37,263 nt of DNA from Deltaproteobacteria bacterium (GTDB lineage: Bacteria > Desulfobacterota_D > UBA1144 > Nemesobacterales > Nemesobacteraceae), in assembly GCA_029262295.1 (NCBI GenBank), contig JAJCZR010000060.1, positions 1 to 37,263 on the forward strand. The letters are read 5' to 3'. Numbering within the stretch: the first letter of the stretch is position 1; the number at the start of each line of letters is the position of its first letter. The translations under genes and the position numbers were made by a program. Below the pieces are notes generated by a model that saw only the letters and a list, made by a program, of their open reading frames with translations, searched no databases and was not told the origin of the DNA. Shown piece after piece: positions 17,529 through 24,247 of this stretch.

Positions 17529-17887
17529 TTCTGAAGATTAATTATAGTATTAAAACCCTAAAATGTTAAATAGTTTGAAAATAGTTGAGAATCAAAAGTG
17601 AAGAATAGGTGCAGGATGCAGGGGCTTAGTAGGTAGTGGTTAGTAGATAGGGGAAAGCAGGATTCAAACTTGTCCTGAGTCCTTCGATAAACTCAGGATA
17701 GACTATGTTGAAGGAATGCATGATTCAGGATGCTTTAGTCGGAGATCTAAAAAACTAAAAACCAGATTCCGTCCAAACTTGTCCCTGTGTGTAGTTGGCA
17801 GGGAAATATGACAGAATGGCCCTTACTTGTAATACTGAAAAATAGTGGAATTTCCCCATTTTAAGGTGGCAGAATATCGGGATTTTT
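17529..17887. repeat. Gene-free 359-bp stretch with dispersed-repeat fragments
   Basis: No convincing ORF is present. It holds a TTAG-type micro-repeat (17621-17653) and pieces matching the reverse complement of the GCATCCTGAATC unit seen near 36.05 and 37.02 kb (GTGCAGGATGCAGG near 17610; GATTCAGGATGC near 17722). It also has a hairpin at 17673-17698, where arms TCCTGAGT and ACTCAGGA surround a 10-nt loop. A degenerate GTCGGAGATC like the 35.8-kb repeat is near 17740. This is the same repeat family as at the right end of the window, in decayed form. Confidence 0.7.
17621..17653 (+). repeat. TTAG-type degenerate micro-repeat
   Basis: The plus strand reads GGGGCTTAGTAGGTAGTGG and continues with TTAGTAGATAGGGG, a G/T/A-only run with spaced TTAG and TAG units and no C after the first few bases. 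It resembles the runs at 18625-18653 (same strand) and 2693-2722 (opposite strand). Confidence 0.5.
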
Positions 17888-18136
17888 TTATTTATAAAGC
17901 CAGTCTTTCATGAGTCTTTTAATTTGGGTTTGATAAGGAACATCATTTAACTTTGATTTAACCCTAAACGACTCAAGTAAGTTTTCAGGAATTTTAATAC
18001 TGATTAACTTACTTTTTTGAGCTTTTACCTCAAAGTACATTATTCTAAAATCATCAAGAAACTTTACTATCTGCCCAGGCGTCATTTTAGAACATTGTTC
18101 AAGATAATCATCAGTAAAATACTGTATTGATTTCAT
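17888..18136 (-). CDS. Ribbon-helix-helix antitoxin-like protein (CopG/BrnA-like)
   Basis: This 82-aa protein has an N-terminal helical part (MKSIQYFTDDYLEQCSKMTP...FLDDFR, about 1-31) and a C-terminal ribbon-helix-helix. The beta strand KLISIKIPENLL (about 43-54) is followed by two helices, FRVKSKLNDVPYQTQIKRLMKDWL. It is likely a DNA-binding autorepressor and the antitoxin-like partner of the nucleotidyltransferase upstream. Its ATG shares one base with that gene's stop (TAATG), indicating coupled translation. The operator candidate is the palindrome at 18597-18628. The N-terminal extension could be the partner-binding part. Confidence 0.82.
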   Translation of the reverse strand: MKSIQYFTDDYLEQCSKMTPGQIVKFLDDFRIMYFEVKAQKSKLISIKIPENLLESFRVKSKLNDVPYQTQIKRLMKDWLYK

Positions 18137-18597
18137 TATTTAAGTTTCCTCAAAGATTTAACATCCTCCATATCCTGTGGCCTGCTGCTTTTCCCTTTCA
18201 TTTTTATAAGATCGTCAAGTGAAACTACTTTTATAGTTTGATTACCAATGGCAATTCTTTTTACTTTTTTCTTTTTTAAATCTTCGGTAATCAAAATATC
18301 TACTGATTCTGAAGGATTTGTAGAATTAATAAAATTCCACGCAATCATATTTCGATTCTTGATATATTCATTTCTAAAATTAAAGACATCTCGTCCATCA
18401 ACCGGCAATCTTGAATATAGATCAATTGAGTTAAGTGCTATCTCTGCATTAATAAAGCTTTTCTTTGAAATATTAACTACTATATCAATGTCTACTGTAG
18501 CCCTAACAGCCCCATGAAGTGCTACAGCATATCCTCCAACAATAGCATATTCCACTTCACTTTTCTCTAAAACATCGGCGACTTTTAAAAGAAACAT
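18136..18597 (-). CDS. Nucleotidyltransferase-fold protein, toxin-antitoxin-like (AbiEii/DUF6036 type)
   Basis: This 153-aa protein has a minimal Pol-beta-type nucleotidyltransferase core: GGYAVALHG (21-29), the acidic pair DIDIV (Asp36, Asp38) and a third acid in SVDILI (Asp100). The C-terminal VVSLDDLIKMK...RPQDMEDVKSLRKL is the usual end of AbiEii/DUF6036-like NTases. Such proteins modify RNA or protein in toxin-antitoxin or phage-defence systems, but many are uncharacterised. It is the first gene of a two-gene operon with an RHH protein. No Shine-Dalgarno precedes the ATG at 18597. Instead a palindrome abuts it, so the mRNA may have a very short leader or none. Confidence 0.82.
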   Translation of the reverse strand: MFLLKVADVLEKSEVEYAIVGGYAVALHGAVRATVDIDIVVNISKKSFINAEIALNSIDLYSRLPVDGRDVFNFRNEYIKNRNMIAWNFINSTNPSESVDILITEDLKKKKVKRIAIGNQTIKVVSLDDLIKMKGKSSRPQDMEDVKSLRKLK

Positions 18598-18628
18598 GGT
18601 ATATATTAGTATATACCAATTTTGGTAT
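18597..18628 (-). promoter_or_regulatory. Palindromic operator overlapping the start of the NTase/RHH operon
   Basis: Two overlapping perfect palindromes lie at the start codon. The first is TGGTATATA-TTAG-TATATACCA (9-bp arms, 18597-18618). The second is ATACCAA-TT-TTGGTAT (7-bp arms, 18613-18628). Together they give three alternating copies of the half-site TGGTAT. On the minus strand this region also contains TGGTATATA, close to an extended -10 (TGnTATA). Repressor binding here would block both transcription and translation, as in RHH-autoregulated toxin-antitoxin operons. Confidence 0.7.
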
Positions 18629-18653
18629 TAGTGGCTAGGGATTAGGTTTTAGA
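18625..18653 (+). repeat. TTAG-type degenerate micro-repeat between TA-like operon and yraN
   Basis: The plus strand reads GGTATTAGTGGCTAGGG, then ATTAGGTTTTAG, a degenerate telomere-like run similar to 17621-17653. It touches the operator, so it may mark the boundary of an inserted module. Confidence 0.5.
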
Positions 18654-18678
18654 AAATACTGCAGGGTAATAAATAAAA

Positions 18679-19074
18679 TTAAGTATCAACATCAAAAGCA
18701 TTTTTAATAATCCTTGATTCCGATGTATTTAGATCAACTGAGACAATATCAAATCGCATATCCTGATCTTCTATCTTGTTTTTGGAAATATAGGCAAGAG
18801 CAGCCTTAATCAGTTTTTTTTGTTTATTTTTATCTACAAACTCCTCAGGAAGCCCATAGTCTTTTCTTGATCTTGATTTTACTTCTACAAAGCAAATAGT
18901 GTTTAACTCGGAAGCCACTATATCTATCTCACCGTATCTTGTTCTAAAATTCTTTTCGATTATTTTATATCCACTTTTCTTTAAAAAAGCGCAGGCAATG
19001 TTTTCACCCTTATTTCGGCTGGGATTTTTATTTTTTTGAAAAAGCTTTTGTTTAATAAGATCTTTTAAGCCCAC
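18679..19074 (-). CDS. yraN: YraN/UPF0102-family nuclease-like protein
   Basis: This is a 131-aa UPF0102 protein with a PD-(D/E)xK nuclease-like fold. Visible active-site residues are Glu24 (NKGENIA), Asp51 (YGEIDIVA), and Glu64 and Lys66 (FVEVKSRS). The biochemical role is unproven; family members are predicted endonucleases, often near rnhB or rsmI. It starts at GTG 19074, inside the last codons of cofD (10-nt overlap), so it is co-transcribed and translationally coupled. The N-terminal lysine-rich extension before NKGEN is a little longer than in the shortest relatives. Confidence 0.9.
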   Translation of the reverse strand: MGLKDLIKQKLFQKNKNPSRNKGENIACAFLKKSGYKIIEKNFRTRYGEIDIVASELNTICFVEVKSRSRKDYGLPEEFVDKNKQKKLIKAALAYISKNKIEDQDMRFDIVSVDLNTSESRIIKNAFDVDT

Positions 19075-20003
19075 TTTGTTTCAATAAATTCCAAAATAGT
19101 TTCAGACAACTGCTTTGACCTTCTTTTATCAGGGATTAAGGTATCAGCAACCAAAACTTTTATTCCAAGTAATTCTATTTCCGAAATTTCATCTTTTTCA
19201 GAATTATCAATCACCAATATATCCAGAAAATCGCTGTAAAGTTTTGCAATCTGAGTGGAAGATACTTCCAGGCCCAACCCTTTCATAAGCCTGTCTGTCG
19301 GCCCCTTAAGCGGCTTTCCCCCAATTAATGGGCTAATTGCAACTTTCACTGCATTAGAATTAATAATCTTTTCCCGAATCCCATCTATCACAAGTATCGG
19401 GCCAATGCTGATTATTGGATTACTTGGACAAATCATAATAATCTCAGCATTTATAATCGAATTAATTACCCCGGGGGCAGGCTTTGCAAGCTCACTTCCA
19501 CGTATTTCTACTCCCCGGACCTCTGGTTTCATAGCATTTTTTATATAGTATTCCTGAAAGTGCATCTTTCCAATTTCTGTATTAATCCAGGTTTCAACCT
19601 TATCATCCGTCATAGGTATAAGGTTTATTCCCCGAATACCGAACTTGTCGGCAACAATTTTAGTAATTTCGGAAAGACTAAGCCCCTTTTGCCTGAGACT
19701 GTTTTTAAGAAGGTGGGTAGCAAGGTCTTTATCCCCCACATTAAACCATGTCTGCACACCAAGATTGGCAATTGACTCAAGAAAGTTAAATGTGTCGCCA
19801 GAAAGCCCCCAACCTTTCTTTTTATCAATATTGCCAGAAAGTCTGTAAATAACAGTATCAATATCAGGTGAGACCCTTAAACCGTAAATGTCGATATCAT
19901 CACCTGTATTAATAATCACATTCAAATTTCCGGGAGAACAAAGTTGTGCAAGGCCCAACAAAAATTTTGCGGCTCCCACACCACCACCCAGGGCTGTTAT
20001 CAT
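19065..20003 (-). CDS. cofD: 2-phospho-L-lactate transferase (F420 biosynthesis)
   Basis: CofD transfers the phospholactyl (or phosphoenolpyruvyl/phosphoglyceryl) group from the CofC product onto the deazaflavin Fo, giving F420-0 or dehydro-F420-0. The 312-aa length is typical. It opens with the family motif TALGGGVGAAKFLLGL (about 3-18), followed by INTGDD (31-36), DTVIYRLSG, GDKDLATHLL and CPSNPIISIGPIL. The start ATG has AAGGA about 7 nt upstream. It is followed by yraN in an overlapping operon. YvcK-like relatives share the GGGxG start, but the CofD-specific blocks favour CofD. No cofE or Fo synthase is in the window. Confidence 0.92.
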   Translation of the reverse strand: MITALGGGVGAAKFLLGLAQLCSPGNLNVIINTGDDIDIYGLRVSPDIDTVIYRLSGNIDKKKGWGLSGDTFNFLESIANLGVQTWFNVGDKDLATHLLKNSLRQKGLSLSEITKIVADKFGIRGINLIPMTDDKVETWINTEIGKMHFQEYYIKNAMKPEVRGVEIRGSELAKPAPGVINSIINAEIIMICPSNPIISIGPILVIDGIREKIINSNAVKVAISPLIGGKPLKGPTDRLMKGLGLEVSSTQIAKLYSDFLDILVIDNSEKDEISEIELLGIKVLVADTLIPDKRRSKQLSETILEFIETKWA

Positions 20004-20019
20004 ATTTTTTCCTTAATTT

Positions 20020-20036
20020 TTTGTTTTAAAAACAAA
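20020..20036. promoter_or_regulatory. Short palindrome upstream of cofD
   Basis: TTTGTTTT-A-AAAACAAA is a perfect 8-bp-arm inverted repeat 17 nt upstream of the cofD ATG. It may be an operator, but AT-rich palindromes arise easily by chance in this DNA. Confidence 0.25.
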
Positions 20037-20210
20037 CATTATTTCGGTAGTACGTTCTAAAATATTTAAGCAGTTTGCATGTGTCAAGTTGAAATAGCTT
20101 ATAATTATGTATAAATAAAGTATAATTTAGTGTTTTAATATGTCGCTTTCTGTATTGAAAGTTGAAGAACATTGTATAAATTAAAATTTAATAAAGAGGG
20201 ATTATAAAGG

Positions 20211-21803
20211 ATGGGATTTGATTTTTTAGATAACAAACAGAATTTGCTTACAAGAGCTTTACTAATAATGCTTGCATTAACCTTCGTTATAGGTTTTGGC
20301 TATGTCGGTGGAATTGACCTTGGTGGGCAGGGCACAGCATCAGGAACCGCGGTTGAAGTAAATGGTGAAAAAGTAACTTATGCCCAGTTTAAAAACCTGA
20401 AAGATTCTTTAAGAAGGCAGTTTTCACAAAATCAAGGCGAATTACCACAACAGGCGCTGGATTATATTAATTACACTGCACTTAATAACCTGGTGGAACT
20501 TAAACTATTATCACAAAAAGCAAAAGAATTAGGCCTTAGGATTTCAGATGAGGAACTTGCCAAAGATATTACTAGCAACCCTGCTTTTCAACTAGATGGT
20601 GTTTTTGTAGGAAAAGAAAATTATGAAAGCTTTATTACGCAGCGATTAAACCAGACTGTAGGTAACTTTGAAGAAAGCTACAAAGATGAACTTCTGGCCA
20701 GAAAGCTTGTATCCATAATCAATGAATCAGCAAAAGTAACAGATGAAGAACTGCTAAGCCTTTATAAGATGAAAAATGAAGAAGTTAAACTCAACTATAT
20801 TTCTTTTACTGCAGAGGGCTTCATCAACTCCATAAACCCAAACGAACAGGAAATAAATAATTATTACCAAGAAAATAAAAATAGTTTTAAAACCGAGGAA
20901 AAAAGAAAAATCGAATATTTAAATTTTGGGCCCTCTAATTTTGAATCGGCTGTTGTCGTATCAGAAGAAGAGCTAAAAGCATATTACAGTGCGTATACAG
21001 ATGAGTTTAAAGAAAATGACAAGGTAAAACCTTTTGAAGATGTAAAAAAAGAGATCGAAAAGAAACTTAAAGAAACAAGAGTGGAAAAAGTCTATAATGA
21101 ATTTGTTTCAGGATTTGAGGTTAGCGATGTCAAATCCCTTGAAAAACTCTCAGCTGAAAACTCACTTGGCAAAGTAGCTATGAGTGAATTTTTCAGCCGC
21201 ACGGATTCAGCAGACATACCAAAGAATGTAGTTGATAAAACTTATTCTATAGAAAAAAACGATGTTTCAATTGTTTTTGACAACTCAACTTCCTGGATAG
21301 TAAGGTTAGTTGAAATACAAGAAAATAAGGAAAAAGAATTTTCCGAAGTAAAAGAGGAAATAACAATAATATTAAAGAAAGAAAAAGCTAAAAATGCTGC
21401 CAGGGTATCCGCTGATGAGACACTCAAAAAAGTAGAGAGTTCAAATAATGATCTTGTAAAGACCGCCAGAAATCTGGGGTTCACAGTTAATGAAACAGCT
21501 TTTTTCAACAGAACAAAAGGGCCTTCGGAAATTAACTCAGAAGATATAATTCTCGAATCCTTTCAGCTTTCCCCTGAAAATCCACTTTTACCAAAGGTTT
21601 ATAACTCAGGTGAAAATTTCATTATTGCTTCACTAAAGGAAAAAAAACCCATAGAGACAAATGAATTTGAAGAAAACAAGTTTTCAGTAAAAGAACAAGA
21701 AATATCTCGCCAGAGAAGGGAAATCCTTAGCAACTGGTTGGATAAAATAAGGAGCCAGGCAAAGATTGTCCCTAATAAAAATTTATTTCCGGCTCAAGGG
21801 TAA
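20211..21803 (+). CDS. PpiD-like inner-membrane chaperone lacking an obvious parvulin domain
   Basis: This membrane-anchored periplasmic chaperone belongs to the SurA_N/PpiD group (530 aa). A short cytosolic tail and one membrane helix (about 12-34, LLTRALLIMLALTFVIGFGYVGG) precede a SurA_N-like domain (about 45-215, VEVNGEKVTYAQF...LVELKLLSQKAKELGLRISDEEL). A helical, lysine/glutamate-rich remainder follows. PpiD normally carries a parvulin prolyl isomerase domain with GGDLGW-type motifs near the middle. I see none here, so this is probably a chaperone without isomerase activity. The ATG at 20211 has GAGGG 10 nt upstream. It starts a plus-strand block that leads to smc and secA. Confidence 0.85.
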   Translation: MGFDFLDNKQNLLTRALLIMLALTFVIGFGYVGGIDLGGQGTASGTAVEVNGEKVTYAQFKNLKDSLRRQFSQNQGELPQQALDYINYTALNNLVELKLLSQKAKELGLRISDEELAKDITSNPAFQLDGVFVGKENYESFITQRLNQTVGNFEESYKDELLARKLVSIINESAKVTDEELLSLYKMKNEEVKLNYISFTAEGFINSINPNEQEINNYYQENKNSFKTEEKRKIEYLNFGPSNFESAVVVSEEELKAYYSAYTDEFKENDKVKPFEDVKKEIEKKLKETRVEKVYNEFVSGFEVSDVKSLEKLSAENSLGKVAMSEFFSRTDSADIPKNVVDKTYSIEKNDVSIVFDNSTSWIVRLVEIQENKEKEFSEVKEEITIILKKEKAKNAARVSADETLKKVESSNNDLVKTARNLGFTVNETAFFNRTKGPSEINSEDIILESFQLSPENPLLPKVYNSGENFIIASLKEKKPIETNEFEENKFSVKEQEISRQRREILSNWLDKIRSQAKIVPNKNLFPAQG

Positions 21804-21828
21804 CTTGCAAAAGGAGTAATTTTAAAAA

Positions 21829-24174
21829 TTGACAATAAGGGTTCTTATAGTTGGAACAAATAAATCATATTGTGATCAGATAAAAGAGTTTTTTGAACTC
21901 AGGGGGCATATTACAACTACTGTTCAAAACTACAGTGAAGGATTTGAAAAACTGTTTTTTGAAAAACCGCATATCACAGTGTTTGAGTTTACCTCAGAGG
22001 CAATCAGCGCTTCGTTTCTAAGCCGTATAAAAAAATCGGACAGGCTCCAACTTGTCGATCAAAAAGAGTACACCATTGAAAGTGGTTACTACCCTGTATT
22101 TCTGCTTCAGGACTATGACAAAGTCAAATCACTTTACGATAATATTGAAAAAGCTTTAAAAAATATTGATTTTAAAAAGCAGGATGCACAGCCTGATGAA
22201 ACCGGGGATCTTGAAAACGTTTTCTTGCCAAGGCTTTTAAAAGAGATAGAGAGCGAGAAAAGATCAGGTCTTTTAGTTCTGAATTCCAATTTTGAGACAA
22301 AAATATATTTTCAAGAAGGCATACCTATCTACAGTGAAGGATCAAATCTTGAAACCGGGCTTGGAAGAATGCTACTAAGCGACAACAAAATAAATTCTGA
22401 GCAATACAACGAAGTAATAAGTGAACTTGATGGAAACCGAAAAGGCCAAAAAATCGGCGAAATACTCATTTCAAAAGGCTACATATCCCCTCATGACCTA
22501 AATAAATGCCTTGAGCTTCAAATTAGAGAGAAGATTATCTCAGGGTTTCTTCTTACAAAGGGAAAATTCAGCTTTAAATATAATGTAGAAATTCCAGAAG
22601 ATATCTATCCGTTTAAATTTGATGTTGACGAAATAATTTATGAAGGAATGATGAGATTTATTGACGTCTCAGGCCTTGATAGTTCCAACCTGGAAATAAG
22701 TGCATCTACAAATCTTTTTAAAAAAACAAAAAATATGCACCTCGGCCCCAAAGAGCTAAGAGTCACTCAAATGCTTAGCAAACAAAATTCCTTAATCGAA
22801 ATACTTGCAAACGTAAATATAGATAAAGAACGTGTATTAAAACTTCTTTATTTTCTGGCTTTTAATAAACTTATTACTCTTGAAGGACTTTCAATTGATA
22901 ACATTGGAAAAGCATCATTTAGCAAAATGAATTCTGAATTGTATAGCGATAAGGAAGGGGCAAAAGAATCTCAACCTGAGAAAACTGACAGTGAAGAAGA
23001 TATTTTGGTGCTTGATGAAGATTCAATTATGCAAGAAGAACTAACACTTGAAGCAAGTTCAGATGTTGAGAGCAGAGAAGCCGAGAAACAAAGCGAGAGA
23101 GAAGAAACTATTGCACTCGAACAAGAAATAAATCCTGAACAAGAAGAGGCAACTGCTTTAAATCTGGAAGACTTGGAAAATGAGAAATTGCAGCTCGGAC
23201 CGAAAGAAGGGCTTGAAATTGAAGAGCCCTCCTCCGAAAACCAGGAAGATAAGATCACTCTAGAAGTTAAAGAAACCTCATCTGAGTCAGTACCAACCAC
23301 AAAAGAAATTGAACCCGAAAAAGTAAATGCGCCAACAAATGAAACTGTGGAAACAAAAGGGCCTGAAATAAAGACAGAAGAAATTTCAGAAGAAAAATTA
23401 AAGGAAGAGAAAGAAAGGGTTCACAAGGAAGTAATGGCTAGAATTGATGAGTTTTATAATAAACTTGAAGATGATTTTTACTCTCTTTTAAATGTTGGCG
23501 AAAATGCAGAAGCCAATGAGATAAAAAACTCATATTTAAACCTGGTTAAACAATTTCATCCTGATAAAATTTTTGACTACCCGGATCAAGTAAGGGACAA
23601 GGCTGAGGAGATATTCTCAAAATTGACCTTTGCCTATGAAACCCTGATTGATGACAACAGCAGAGACAATTATGATTCAAGAACTGAACTTGATGATCTC
23701 AAGGGTAAAGCTGGCGACATTTATGAGGCTGAAGTAAATTTCAACGAAGGCGAAGCACTTTTAAGGCGAAGAAATTATGCTGAAGCGGTGACAAAATTTA
23801 AAAATGCCGTTGATCTAAACCCCGAAGAGTCTGCTTATATGGGCGCTTACGGAAGTGCAAAATTTTATGCAGCTGACAATAAAGAGTCTGCGGCAAAGGA
23901 AGTTATAGGGATTATTGAAAAGGCAATTTCCCTGGATAAGGGTTATGCAATGAACTATTATTACCTCGGATCCGTATACAAAATTAATAATAATTTGCAC
24001 AAAGCAGAAAAAAACTTTGAAAAAGCTCTAGAAATAGATAAAACTTTAATAGAGGCCAAACGTGAACTCCGATTGATAGTTAATCGTAGAGTGGAGCGTA
24101 AAAGCCAAAAAGCAAGTTCTTTAAAAGGAAAAGGCATAGAGAAAAGATTTTGGTCTGGCCTTTTCAAAAAATAG
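21829..24174 (+). CDS. Degenerate receiver + DUF4388 + J-domain + TPR scaffold protein
   Basis: This is a 781-aa multi-domain protein. A receiver-like N-terminus (1-115) lacks the acidic pocket: VGTNKSYC where DD is expected, and no clear phospho-acceptor Asp. A DUF4388/PATAN-like domain (about 130-265) has GLLVLNSNFETKIYFQEGIPIYSEG. A helical region runs to about 360, then a very acidic, Glu-rich low-complexity linker (about 375-530). A J domain with HPD at 577-579 and TPR units (about 636-750) end the protein. J domains recruit DnaK; PATAN/DUF4388 proteins act in deltaproteobacterial signalling and polarity. It starts with TTG at 21829: an in-frame TAA lies 6 nt upstream, and AGGAG is 12 nt away. 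The function is unknown. Confidence 0.88.
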   Translation: MTIRVLIVGTNKSYCDQIKEFFELRGHITTTVQNYSEGFEKLFFEKPHITVFEFTSEAISASFLSRIKKSDRLQLVDQKEYTIESGYYPVFLLQDYDKVKSLYDNIEKALKNIDFKKQDAQPDETGDLENVFLPRLLKEIESEKRSGLLVLNSNFETKIYFQEGIPIYSEGSNLETGLGRMLLSDNKINSEQYNEVISELDGNRKGQKIGEILISKGYISPHDLNKCLELQIREKIISGFLLTKGKFSFKYNVEIPEDIYPFKFDVDEIIYEGMMRFIDVSGLDSSNLEISASTNLFKKTKNMHLGPKELRVTQMLSKQNSLIEILANVNIDKERVLKLLYFLAFNKLITLEGLSIDNIGKASFSKMNSELYSDKEGAKESQPEKTDSEEDILVLDEDSIMQEELTLEASSDVESREAEKQSEREETIALEQEINPEQEEATALNLEDLENEKLQLGPKEGLEIEEPSSENQEDKITLEVKETSSESVPTTKEIEPEKVNAPTNETVETKGPEIKTEEISEEKLKEEKERVHKEVMARIDEFYNKLEDDFYSLLNVGENAEANEIKNSYLNLVKQFHPDKIFDYPDQVRDKAEEIFSKLTFAYETLIDDNSRDNYDSRTELDDLKGKAGDIYEAEVNFNEGEALLRRRNYAEAVTKFKNAVDLNPEESAYMGAYGSAKFYAADNKESAAKEVIGIIEKAISLDKGYAMNYYYLGSVYKINNNLHKAEKNFEKALEIDKTLIEAKRELRLIVNRRVERKSQKASSLKGKGIEKRFWSGLFKK

Positions 24175-24175
24175 A

Positions 24176-24198
24176 CTGCCTTTAATTTTCAAAGGTAG
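24176..24198 (+). terminator. Weak hairpin after the J-domain gene
   Basis: CTGCCTTT pairs with AAAGGTAG (one G-T pair) around a 7-nt loop just after the TAG stop. No clean T-run follows directly; the nearest, TTTTTT, begins about 20 nt further on. A weak or rho-aided terminator is possible. Confidence 0.3.
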
Positions 24199-24247
24199 CT
24201 ATAGAAAAAATCGGGACGTTTTTTCTTAATTATTTTTGTAGCCTTAC

